NCBI GenBank assembly: GCA_001898255.1
Contig: MKTK01000029.1
Span: forward strand, 25,892 to 68,565
DNA length: 42,674 bases
Direction: 5' to 3'
Origin: Chryseobacterium sp. 39-10
GTDB taxonomy: Bacteria > Bacteroidota > Bacteroidia > Flavobacteriales > Weeksellaceae
Shown: piece by piece, positions 1 to 7,088 of the stretch
Layout: each line of letters begins with the position of its first letter
Position numbering within the stretch: the stretch's first letter is position 1
Notes under the pieces: generated by a model
What the model saw: the letters and a program-made list of their open reading frames with translations, nothing else
The model's database searches: none
What the model was told of the DNA's origin: nothing
Translations under genes and position numbers: made by a program

Positions 1-64
1 TACCGATACCGATCCCTGTTCCGATTACTACTAAACCTGCACCAATGATTTTTGGCATTTCCAT
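1..64 (-). CDS. atpE: ATP synthase F0 subunit c, N-terminal fragment
   Basis: Only the first 21 codons lie in the window; the gene continues past base 1. The reverse strand reads MEMPKIIGAGLVVIGTGIGI, the Gly-rich first helix expected of the proteolipid c subunit, which forms the rotating membrane ring of the F-type ATP synthase. It follows atpB on the same strand after 69 bases, the usual B-E order of an atp operon. A second Met at codon 3 is an alternative start. The call rests on the glycine pattern and the position behind atpB; the ion-binding Glu/Asp in helix 2 is outside the window. Confidence 0.85.
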   Translation of the reverse strand, partial: MEMPKIIGAGLVVIGTGIGIG

Positions 65-133
65 AATATATAATTTTAAAAAATTAGTCTTTTCTATCTA
101 ATCCCATTTCGGGAAAACTTTTGTTTACCGCTA

Positions 134-1267
134 TTAATGAGCGATTTCTCCTTCTTCTCCTTCATGTCCGTGTTCTTCGTTGGCCATTCCAAAATAAACT
201 GCCGACAACATGGTGAAAATATAGGCCTGAAGAAATGCAACCAAAACCTCCAGCAAATACAACACAAATGTTAAAAAAGGAAAGGCAACTCCTGCTATTA
301 CATTTTTGAAAACATAGATCAACCCAATCAAACTCATGATGATTAAGTGACCCGCAGACATGTTAGCAAAAAGTCGTATTAAAAGTGAAAATGGTTTAAT
401 AAACAATCCTAAAACTTCAATAGGCAACATAACCAGTTTCATGGGAACCGGCACACCGGGCATCCAAAAAATGTGTTGCCAATAATTTTTGTTTGCCGTC
501 ACCTGAGTAATAACAAAAGTGATTAACGCTAACGCTAGAGTAATAGCAATATTACCTGTAACATTGATCCCGAATGGCATTAAACCAAAAATATTGAGGA
601 ATAAGATAAAGAAAAATACAGTAAGCAAATAACTCATGTACTTTTTATAGTTGTGCCCAATGTTGGGTTTTGCAATTTCGTCGCGTACGAAAAGAACCAT
701 GGGCTCCATAAGTTTACCGATACCCGTTGGCACTAAAGATTTTTTATAATTACGCGCCATCGAGCCAAAAATCCAAATCATCAACAAAGCAGTAAGGATA
801 ATCATTAACGCACTTTTCGTAATCGACAAATCCAACACTTTTTCGTTGGTTGCGTGATGATGCTCATCCATTGTTATATTTCCTGCTGCATCCGTCTTCA
901 AAATTTTCTCGTGGAAAAGCTTGTAATAGCCACCTTTGCTTGCAAATACCTGATCATGATCGAAAACCGAACTCATTGCAGTATGCAACCCATTGGCTTT
1001 ATCATAAAAAATAACCGGAAGCGGAAAACCAATATGATGCTCAGTACCATCAGCTTTCTTCTCCACCATAATATTGAAGCTGTGCGAATCTAAAATATGA
1101 TGCTGCTTGAATTCGTTTACTTCTTCTAATGACTTTTCTTTCTCAGAAAGTGGGTTTGTGGCTTCGGTACTGTGCTGTGCTTCAGCACTTGCTGCTGCTT
1201 CATGTTGCGCATTAGACACAGAAAATATCGATAAAAAACCTAATACAAGTACTACTCTTTTCAGCAT
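134..1267 (-). CDS. atpB: ATP synthase F0 subunit a
   Basis: 377 residues; the stator channel subunit that passes protons to the c-ring. Residues 1-21 form a signal peptide (ends SVSNAQ), followed by a roughly 125-residue periplasmic stretch rich in His and Glu, then about six membrane helices from residue 148 onward. The essential stator Arg is visible as R298 in FSLLIRLFANMSAGHL. The C-terminal tail is again His/Glu-rich. E. coli subunit a is about 270 residues, so the extra length is the N-terminal extension, which I recall as typical of Bacteroidota homologues. It has its own TAnnTTTG box 27 bases upstream and precedes atpE. Confidence 0.95.
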   Translation of the reverse strand: MLKRVVLVLGFLSIFSVSNAQHEAAASAEAQHSTEATNPLSEKEKSLEEVNEFKQHHILDSHSFNIMVEKKADGTEHHIGFPLPVIFYDKANGLHTAMSSVFDHDQVFASKGGYYKLFHEKILKTDAAGNITMDEHHHATNEKVLDLSITKSALMIILTALLMIWIFGSMARNYKKSLVPTGIGKLMEPMVLFVRDEIAKPNIGHNYKKYMSYLLTVFFFILFLNIFGLMPFGINVTGNIAITLALALITFVITQVTANKNYWQHIFWMPGVPVPMKLVMLPIEVLGLFIKPFSLLIRLFANMSAGHLIIMSLIGLIYVFKNVIAGVAFPFLTFVLYLLEVLVAFLQAYIFTMLSAVYFGMANEEHGHEGEEGEIAH

Positions 1268-1293
1268 TGGGAATATCTTATTTTAAAGTTTTG

Positions 1294-1301
1294 CAAAAAT
1301 A
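1294..1301 (-). promoter_or_regulatory. -7 promoter box for atpB
   Basis: The reverse strand reads TATTTTTG, an exact match to the Bacteroidota -7 consensus TAnnTTTG, 26 bases before the atpB ATG. No clear TTG element lies 17-23 bases upstream. It suggests atpB-atpE and following genes can be transcribed independently of the two small genes upstream. Confidence 0.55.
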
Positions 1302-1396
1302 GTACAAATAATCAGAATAAAAAAGTCAAATTTCATTGATTTTTCATCGTTGCTTAACGAACTATTTCTCTATTTAAAGACGACAAAATGTCCAAA

Positions 1397-1822
1397 TCAT
1401 ATACTTTGCTGTTCCTCTTCATCACACTCTTTCATTTCTTCTTTCTTTAAATGAGAAAAATCTTCTGTCCGAATCAGTTTAACGGCATAAAGCGTCTCCA
1501 GCAAAAGTGAGAGTAAATAAGGAATAATGAATTGCAATTTATAGTTTGGGACTTCGCTCAAGTTTAATTTTTTCATGATCAGGAACATCACCATCAGCTT
1601 GAACATCACCAATCCCATGAATGCAAAACCAATATAGGTAGGATAAATTTTTCGCACAATAGACAAAATGGTAATCACCATCATAAAAAGAATCGTAAGA
1701 AAAAGATAGTAGCGGATAAAAGTGGTTTCAAAACCTACTCCCATCCATTGCCAAATGGCGAAATGCACAAAAAACAGCAAAAAATACAGGATGATATATA
1801 AGGTATTACTTTTTATCTTCAT
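1397..1822 (-). CDS. four-helix membrane protein of the atp cluster (AtpI-like)
   Basis: 141 residues with four predicted membrane helices (about 8-27, 36-56, 62-84, 94-115) and a charged tail rich in Glu and Lys. No enzyme motif is visible. It lies between the AtpZ-like gene, whose end it overlaps by 17 bases, and atpB. That is the usual position of AtpI-type accessory proteins that help c-ring assembly or Mg2+ handling. I believe flavobacterial members are catalogued as DUF6168, but this is from memory. Function is inferred from position and topology only. Confidence 0.75.
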   Translation of the reverse strand: MKIKSNTLYIILYFLLFFVHFAIWQWMGVGFETTFIRYYLFLTILFMMVITILSIVRKIYPTYIGFAFMGLVMFKLMVMFLIMKKLNLSEVPNYKLQFIIPYLLSLLLETLYAVKLIRTEDFSHLKKEEMKECDEEEQQSI

Positions 1823-2081
1823 TCTGCACGTTTTTCAGTTGTTTCAGTAAATTGTAAAATGCCAAACCCATCCCTAAAAAACCAATTCCTACGGTAAGTA
1901 AATTGTTTTCCACTCCGAAATGATCATTGAGTTTCTTGCCACCCCAAAAAGACAAACCCATTGTGGCAAGCATCTGGAAAACGATTCCGGAATAAACACC
2001 ATACTGGCGCAAGCTGTTGCTGGCGAATTTTTTTTCGTCTTCGGTACTAAATCCTTCTTTGTTGGAATCTTTATTTGTCAT
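1806..2081 (-). CDS. atpZ: AtpZ/AtpI family protein
   Basis: 91 residues from the ATG at 2081 (MTNKDSNKEGFSTEDEKK). The frame stays open further upstream, but that part crosses the promoter box and has no family-like sequence. A charged N-terminus is followed by two hydrophobic hairpin helices (about 30-50 and 60-80) with GGKKLNDHFG between them, the AtpZ/AtpI pattern. These small proteins sit at the head of atp operons and are thought to assist F0 assembly. The start lies only 10 bases after an exact TAnnTTTG box, so the leader is very short. Divergent from ffh. Confidence 0.85.
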   Translation of the reverse strand: MTNKDSNKEGFSTEDEKKFASNSLRQYGVYSGIVFQMLATMGLSFWGGKKLNDHFGVENNLLTVGIGFLGMGLAFYNLLKQLKNVQNEDKK

Positions 2082-2091
2082 TTTGTAAGTA

Positions 2092-2099
2092 CAAAAATA
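2092..2099 (-). promoter_or_regulatory. -7 promoter box for the atp cluster
   Basis: The reverse strand reads TATTTTTG (exact TAnnTTTG), 10 bases before the atpZ ATG. With initiation about 5-7 bases past the box, the mRNA would have a leader of only a few bases. It argues for the 2081 start over the longer open frame. Confidence 0.55.
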
Positions 2100-2192
2100 G
2101 TGAATAATAATTTTAAGACCATCAGAACGTTGGCATTTTGACCATAATTTAGTTCCCACATTTGCTGATGAAAAAAATCCGGCGAAATTCCT

Positions 2193-2200
2193 TATTTTTG
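2193..2200 (+). promoter_or_regulatory. -7 promoter box for ffh
   Basis: TATTTTTG, an exact match to TAnnTTTG, 20 bases before the ffh ATG. No TTG element is seen at the usual distance upstream. It shares the intergenic space with the divergent atpZ promoter. Confidence 0.55.
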
Positions 2201-2220
2201 CAAATCTCAAACAAAAAATA

Positions 2221-3591
2221 ATGTTCAACAGTTTACAGGATAAATTAGACAAAGCCCTACACAATATTTCGGGGCGCGGAAAAATAACCGAGATTAACGT
2301 TGCCGAAACCGTTAAGGAAATTCGACGTGCATTGGTGGATGCCGATGTGAACTACAAAGTCGCAAAGGATTTAACCAAGCGGATGCAGGACAAAGCATTA
2401 GGACAAAACGTACTTACCAGTTTAACACCGGGTCAGCTGATGACCAAAATTGTGCATGATGAACTGGTCGATTTGATGGGTGGAACGCAGGAGGGAATTA
2501 ATCTTTCCGGGAAACCATCGGTTATTCTGATTGCCGGGCTTCAGGGTTCAGGTAAAACAACTTTTGCGGGAAAGCTTGCCAATTATCTCAAGCAGAAACG
2601 AAACAAAAAACCACTTTTGGTGGCTTGTGATGTTTACAGACCTGCAGCTATTGATCAGCTTAAAATCCTTGGCGAGCAAATTGGCGTGCCGGTGTACACT
2701 GAGGAAGGCGCAACCAACCCTTCAGCAATTGCAGAAAATGCAGTGAAATATGCGAAGGAAAATAATTACGATGTTGTGATTGTGGATACCGCTGGTCGTT
2801 TGGCTGTGGACGAGCAGATGATGAATGAAATTAAATCGGTCCACTATTTCATTAAACCAGACGAGACTCTTTTTGTTGTGGATTCTATGACCGGGCAAGA
2901 TGCGGTGAACACAGCAAAGACTTTCAACGATGCCCTTAATTTTGATGGGGTCGTACTCACCAAGTTAGATGGTGATACCCGTGGTGGTGCAGCTTTGACG
3001 ATACGTTCTGTGGTAGAGAAACCCATTAAGTTTATCTCAACAGGTGAAAAAATGGAAGCTCTTGATTTGTTCTATCCTGAAAGGATGGCCGATAGAATCT
3101 TAGGAATGGGTGACGTTGTTTCTTTGGTAGAACGAGCGCAGGAGCAGTTTGACGAAGAAGAAGCCAAAAAACTTCACAAGAAAATTGCCAAAAACGAATT
3201 CGGTTTCGATGACTTCCTGAAACAGATCAATCAGATCAAAAAAATGGGGAATATGAAGGATTTGATGGGCATGATTCCCGGTGTTGGTAAAGCCATTAAA
3301 GATGTAGACATCAATGATGATGCCTTTAAACATATTGAAGCCATTATTCACTCAATGACTCCAGATGAGCGACGTAGACCCTCAATTATTAACACTCAAA
3401 GAAAAAACAGAATCGCTAAAGGCGCAGGAAGAAAAATCGAGGATGTAAACCAATTGATGAAACAGTTTGAACAAATGGGCAAAATGATGAAAATGATGCA
3501 GGGTCCACAAGGAAAACAAATGATGGAAATGATGAGCAAAGGCATGCCGAAAATGCCTGGAATGGGCGGTAACCTATTCGGAAAGCAATAA
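2221..3591 (+). CDS. ffh: signal recognition particle protein Ffh
   Basis: 456 residues, the normal length. This is the SRP54 GTPase that binds signal sequences on ribosomes together with 4.5S RNA and delivers them to FtsY. The N domain (1-95) is followed by the G domain with the P-loop GLQGSGKTT (106-114), DVYRPAA, DTAGRL and TKLDGD motifs. The C-terminal M domain contains the RNA-binding segment RKNRIAKGAG and ends in a Met-rich tail (MMKMMQG, MMEMMSKGMPKMPGMGG) that forms the signal-binding groove. Single gene between a promoter box and a strong terminator. SRP RNA was not seen in the window. Confidence 0.98.
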   Translation: MFNSLQDKLDKALHNISGRGKITEINVAETVKEIRRALVDADVNYKVAKDLTKRMQDKALGQNVLTSLTPGQLMTKIVHDELVDLMGGTQEGINLSGKPSVILIAGLQGSGKTTFAGKLANYLKQKRNKKPLLVACDVYRPAAIDQLKILGEQIGVPVYTEEGATNPSAIAENAVKYAKENNYDVVIVDTAGRLAVDEQMMNEIKSVHYFIKPDETLFVVDSMTGQDAVNTAKTFNDALNFDGVVLTKLDGDTRGGAALTIRSVVEKPIKFISTGEKMEALDLFYPERMADRILGMGDVVSLVERAQEQFDEEEAKKLHKKIAKNEFGFDDFLKQINQIKKMGNMKDLMGMIPGVGKAIKDVDINDDAFKHIEAIIHSMTPDERRRPSIINTQRKNRIAKGAGRKIEDVNQLMKQFEQMGKMMKMMQGPQGKQMMEMMSKGMPKMPGMGGNLFGKQ

Positions 3592-3627
3592 AATTGTAGC
3601 CGAATATTCAAAAAATTATGCATTAAA

Positions 3628-3658
3628 AAATCCCGAATCAGTTGTTGATTCGGGATTT
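3628..3658. terminator. bidirectional Rho-independent terminator
   Basis: A perfect 13-base stem (AAATCCCGAATCA pairing with TGATTCGGGATTT) with a 5-base loop, with an A-run on the left. It sits between the convergent ffh and the beta-barrel gene at 3685 and can serve both strands. Confidence 0.9.
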
Positions 3659-3684
3659 ATGTTCTAGTGAGTGAAAACTTTTTC

Positions 3685-4296
3685 TTATTTAAAGAAGAAA
3701 GAAATACCACCTGCTACTGCCAACGTATTAACTGTCGTTTTTATATCAATATTTTGAACAGATTCTGTTGATTGGAAGCTGTTGTAACCTACACCAAGAT
3801 CTAGTCCGATGGTTGAATTAACAAGGTAAACGATTCCACCTTTAGCAGCCCACATTAAGCCACCTCTTGTTGATTCTTTTTCATCAAAAGTACTTGTACC
3901 AGTAACACTGGCATAACCAATTCCTGCTCCTACATAAGGACGAACTGCACTTGCAGTTGCAAAGTAATAAGTGGCATTAGGCAATACGGCAAACATCTGC
4001 TGCTTATTATCGATATTCACATCAAGTTCATCATTCTTAAAAGTAGTTTTTGTAGAAGTATAACTTAAATCTAACCCTACTGCCAAATTGTTGATCACAA
4101 AATAACCAGCGGATGGAGTAATGGAAAAAGAAGATACTTCTGGACCATCAACCGATTGGCCCTGCGCCGAAAATTTGGTAGTCGCAGAATTGAAACCAAT
4201 TCCTGTTTTACCAGAAACCACCCAAGATCCTTTCTCCGTTTGTGCATTGACTGATGCAAAAAGTGCGATGGCACTCGCTAATAATAATTTTTTCAT
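3685..4296 (-). CDS. outer-membrane beta-barrel protein
   Basis: 203 residues. The signal peptide MKKLLLASAIALFASVNAQ is cleaved near residue 19. The rest is alternating hydrophobic/polar strands with aromatic girdle residues (GYFVINNLAVGLDLSY, RPYVGAGIGYAS, IGLDLGVGYNSF), ending in Phe (GGISFFFK), as in small 8-10 strand OmpA/OmpW-like barrels. No enzymatic motif, so the specific role is unknown. It shares the MKKL signal style with the neighbouring barrel but is not an obvious close copy. Single gene with its own promoter box. Confidence 0.85.
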   Translation of the reverse strand: MKKLLLASAIALFASVNAQTEKGSWVVSGKTGIGFNSATTKFSAQGQSVDGPEVSSFSITPSAGYFVINNLAVGLDLSYTSTKTTFKNDELDVNIDNKQQMFAVLPNATYYFATASAVRPYVGAGIGYASVTGTSTFDEKESTRGGLMWAAKGGIVYLVNSTIGLDLGVGYNSFQSTESVQNIDIKTTVNTLAVAGGISFFFK

Positions 4297-4318
4297 AAAT
4301 TTTTGTTAAAATTTGCGG

Positions 4319-4326
4319 CAAAGCTA
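4319..4326 (-). promoter_or_regulatory. -7 promoter box for the beta-barrel gene
   Basis: The reverse strand reads TAGCTTTG, an exact TAnnTTTG, 22 bases before the ATG at 4296. No clear TTG lies at 17-23 bases upstream (a TTTG occurs at only 11). Confidence 0.5.
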
Positions 4327-4384
4327 GTGATAATGGGCAAATGTCTATCAGTAAAATGCATGACATAAATCATGTAAATAAAAA

Positions 4385-4405
4385 AATCCCGCCAAAGGCA
4401 GGATT
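4385..4405 (-). terminator. Rho-independent terminator of the second beta-barrel gene
   Basis: On the reverse strand AATCCTGCC pairs with GGCGGGATT (one T-G wobble) around a 3-base loop and is followed by a T-run. It lies 23 bases past the stop at 4428. Confidence 0.8.
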
Positions 4406-4427
4406 ATATTACTATTGATTGGGAAAA

Positions 4428-4979
4428 CTATTTTGCAAATTTATATGCTAGACCCACTTGGAAAACTCCATTTTTTCCTGAATCTGAACCAGCACTATCT
4501 TTCCATACATTAGTTAATCCCGCAACATATCTTACTGTTGCACCAATACTCTGTGTAAAATAATAACCTGCACCAATTCCGATTCCAATATCGAAAGTAT
4601 TCATTGCTTCTTTAATATCAACAGAAGAACCTCCTCCCTTTGCGTTTGCTGCAACCAACAAACTGAATTCTGGTCCTGCTTCTAAATAAAGCTGAGGAAG
4701 AGCATTGTACTGAAACATTACTGGAACAGAAATGTATGAAAGATTCAAATCTCCTCCAGATACAGCAACCCCTTTATAATTATAAAGAACTTCAGGTTGG
4801 ATACTGAAATCTGTTGCAATAGGAGCATTCATAAAAGCTCCAGCATTGAATCCGATTTTTGACGAACTTCCTGGTACGTTAGATACACTAGCTACATTCA
4901 TTCCAGCTTTTAAACCGAATGTTTGAGCATTCATAGCTCCGAAAAGTGCCAAAGCACCAACTAAAAATAATTTTTTCAT
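4428..4979 (-). CDS. porin-family outer-membrane beta-barrel protein (PorT-like)
   Basis: 183 residues. Signal peptide MKKLFLVGALALFGAMNAQ, then a small barrel with the hallmark segments FGLKAGMNVAS, FSIQPEVLYNYKG, ISVPVMFQYN, LYLEAGPEFS, GIGAGYYFTQSIGATVRY and a terminal strand ending FQVGLAYKFAK. This is the outer-membrane beta-barrel type 2 family common in flavobacteria; most members have no assigned substrate. The protein encoded at 25248-25856 is a clear paralogue with the same segments in the same order. It has a textbook housekeeping promoter and its own terminator, so it is monocistronic and probably well expressed. Confidence 0.88.
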   Translation of the reverse strand: MKKLFLVGALALFGAMNAQTFGLKAGMNVASVSNVPGSSSKIGFNAGAFMNAPIATDFSIQPEVLYNYKGVAVSGGDLNLSYISVPVMFQYNALPQLYLEAGPEFSLLVAANAKGGGSSVDIKEAMNTFDIGIGIGAGYYFTQSIGATVRYVAGLTNVWKDSAGSDSGKNGVFQVGLAYKFAK

Positions 4980-5005
4980 GATTAATTTTTTTAATATTCT
5001 CGGGG

Positions 5006-5036
5006 CAAATATAGAAACATTTTTTTAATTAACAAA
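5006..5036 (-). promoter_or_regulatory. complete Bacteroidota promoter for the porin-family gene
   Basis: On the reverse strand TTTG (5036-5033) is followed by exactly 19 bases and TATATTTG (5013-5006), matching TTTG-N19-TAnnTTTG. The leader to the ATG at 4979 would be about 20 bases. One of the best promoter matches in the window. Confidence 0.75.
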
Positions 5037-5129
5037 TTATTAACAATATTTCATTAAAAAAATACCGATATACCAATAAACTTCATAAAAAAATTAAAGG
5101 ACCTTAAGGGTACTAACATCCTATATTTC

Positions 5130-6089
5130 TTACTCATCGCGCATTCTTTTCTCCTCTTTACCGTAGGCAAGAATAATTTTCTTCACCACAGGATGCCGTA
5201 CCACATCCTCTTCCGTCAAATGCACAAATCCAATTTCACCCACCTCTTTCAGAATACGCATTGCTTCCTTTAAACCTGATTTCTGCTTCATTGGTAAATC
5301 GACCTGGCTGGGATCGCCTGTAATGATGAACTTGGCATTCATCCCCATTCTCGTTAAAAACATCTTCATTTGAGAATGAGTGGTATTTTGTGCTTCATCC
5401 AGAATGACAAATGCCTCATCGAGGGTTCTTCCACGCATAAAGGCCAGTGGTGCCACCTCAATTACTTTCTTCTCGATAAATCCCTCAAGTTTTTCATGCG
5501 GTATCATATCGCGCAATGCATCGTATAAGGGCTGCAGGTAGGGATCAAGTTTTTCTTTAAGATCACCCGGCAAAAAACCTAAACTTTCGCCGGCTTCTAC
5601 CGCGGGTCTTGTAAGAATAATTCTTTTCACTTCTTTCTCCTTGAGCGCTTTCACCGCGAGTGCCACACTGGTATAGGTTTTTCCAGTTCCTGCAGGGCCA
5701 ATGGCAAAAACCATGTCTTTCTTTTCGGATTCCTTCACCAATTTTTTCAGATTGGTGGTTTTGGCTTTGATCACTTTTCCGTTCACACCTTTTACAATAA
5801 TGTCCTGATCAAAGACCAGTTGCTTTTCGGCTTCATCTTTGAGGTTAAGGATGCTCTCCAAATCTTTTAGCGTAATGGAATTGTGTTTCGAAATAAAACT
5901 AACAATATCGTCAAGTTTCAGCTGCAGAATATCCAGTGTTTCCTGGTTTCCCATGGCAAAAATAAAATGATCACGCCCTGTAATCTTGAGCGTGGGAAAA
6001 GAAGATTTTATAAGGTTAAAAAATTGATTATTAACACCGTAAAATACTTTGGCATCAATGCCAGTCAATTCATAGTTAAGCTCAAACAT
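5130..6089 (-). CDS. PhoH family ATPase
   Basis: 319 residues from the ATG at 6089 (MFELNYELTGID); an upstream in-frame ATG at 6122 adds 11 residues that look unlike the family. Residues 1-110 form the KH-like N-terminal part. The P-loop NTPase follows, with Walker A GPAGTGKT at 131-138, the arginine-rich RGRTLDEAF stretch, Walker B VILDEAQN and the GDPSQVDLP motif. PhoH proteins are cytoplasmic ATPases linked to RNA metabolism and phosphate or stress responses; the exact activity is not known. Divergent from the DUF62 gene at 6210. Confidence 0.93.
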   Translation of the reverse strand: MFELNYELTGIDAKVFYGVNNQFFNLIKSSFPTLKITGRDHFIFAMGNQETLDILQLKLDDIVSFISKHNSITLKDLESILNLKDEAEKQLVFDQDIIVKGVNGKVIKAKTTNLKKLVKESEKKDMVFAIGPAGTGKTYTSVALAVKALKEKEVKRIILTRPAVEAGESLGFLPGDLKEKLDPYLQPLYDALRDMIPHEKLEGFIEKKVIEVAPLAFMRGRTLDEAFVILDEAQNTTHSQMKMFLTRMGMNAKFIITGDPSQVDLPMKQKSGLKEAMRILKEVGEIGFVHLTEEDVVRHPVVKKIILAYGKEEKRMRDE

Positions 6090-6182
6090 CGGTTTTGTAA
6101 TATTATTTCTTAAAAGTATCAATTTTATTTTGAATGACGGGCTTTAACTTTTCCACATTAAGGAAAAAACCATTTTTTACCT

Positions 6183-6190
6183 TAAATTTG
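6183..6190 (+). promoter_or_regulatory. -7 promoter box for the DUF62 gene
   Basis: TAAATTTG, an exact TAnnTTTG, 19 bases before the ATG at 6210; no TTG at the usual upstream distance. Confidence 0.55.
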
Positions 6191-6209
6191 CAGCATTCAA
6201 TATTTCTTA

Positions 6210-7037
6210 ATGGCAGTTATTACCCTTACTTCCGATTATGGCTTGGTTGATCACAGAGTAGCTGCGGTGAAGGGGAAAATCCTGAGCTTAAAAGAAGATG
6301 TACAAATTGTAGATTTGTCCCACGAAATACAGGCCTATAACCTTTTGCAGACGGCCTATATTGTGCGAAATGCCTACCCTTTTTTCCCAAAAGGAACCGT
6401 TCATATTATCTCGGTGGACAGTTTTTACCACAAAGAACGAAAATGCATTCTTTACAAGGCAGACGGTCATTATTTTATTGCGGCCGACAATGGTGTTTTG
6501 AGCTTAATTTTTTTCGATCAAAAACCCGATGCCATTTACGAAATAACATTCAACAACCGATTTGATGATGAAGTAAAGCTGACCTCAACCGATATTTTCG
6601 CCCCCGTTGCCGTTCACCTTCAAAATGGTGGTTTACCAGAAGTGATTGGAAGAAAATTTAAATCGCCCAAACAACTATCGTTCCCCAAACCAGTGTTTAA
6701 CGAAGGTGAAAAAATGGTGATAGGCGAAATTATGTATATTGATAACTTCGGCAATGCGGTATCCAATATCAGCAAGAAATTCTTGGAACAGCAGGGAATT
6801 GTGCTGGACAACTTTATGCTGAAATTCCGGAATCTTGCACTTACCAAGATCTACAATCAGTACACCGACGTGGTCAACCTTTGGGAAAATGAACACGAAT
6901 TCCATGGTAAATCTGCCGCCATCATCAACGATGCCGGTCTTCTTGAACTCACCATTTACAAAGGAAATAGCCACAGCGGGGCCAAAACGTTATTGGGCAT
7001 GAAGGTGGGCGAAAACATTTTCATAGAGCTGCTATAA
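6210..7037 (+). CDS. SAM hydrolase / SAM hydroxide adenosyltransferase family protein (DUF62)
   Basis: 275 residues. Opens with ITLTSDYGLVDHRVAAVKG, typical of the SAM-dependent chlorinase/fluorinase fold, whose common bacterial members split S-adenosylmethionine with water into adenosine and methionine. The N-terminal domain covers about 1-165 and the C-terminal barrel the rest. Of the Asp-Arg-His triad described for the family, D70 and R77 are visible with the expected spacing (VDSFYHKER). The stretch that usually reads FHGRDIF is LTSTDIF here, so the His seems replaced by Thr125. Substrate and activity are therefore less certain than the fold. Monocistronic. Confidence 0.88.
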   Translation: MAVITLTSDYGLVDHRVAAVKGKILSLKEDVQIVDLSHEIQAYNLLQTAYIVRNAYPFFPKGTVHIISVDSFYHKERKCILYKADGHYFIAADNGVLSLIFFDQKPDAIYEITFNNRFDDEVKLTSTDIFAPVAVHLQNGGLPEVIGRKFKSPKQLSFPKPVFNEGEKMVIGEIMYIDNFGNAVSNISKKFLEQQGIVLDNFMLKFRNLALTKIYNQYTDVVNLWENEHEFHGKSAAIINDAGLLELTIYKGNSHSGAKTLLGMKVGENIFIELL

Positions 7038-7040
7038 AAA

Positions 7041-7071
7041 GAAACAGCCGACTTTGGAAGCCGGCTGTTTC
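7041..7071. terminator. bidirectional terminator between the DUF62 and metalloprotease genes
   Basis: GAAACAGCCG pairs perfectly with CGGCTGTTTC, with an inner CTT/AAG extension around loop TGG. It lies in the 51 bases between two convergent genes and probably serves both. Confidence 0.85.
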
Positions 7072-7088
7072 TGTATTCATTCCGTTAA

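Noticed and set aside
5102..5109. CCTTAAGG palindrome downstream of the PhoH gene
   Set aside because: Short, no matching loop or T-run at the right distance; not a supportable terminator or operator.
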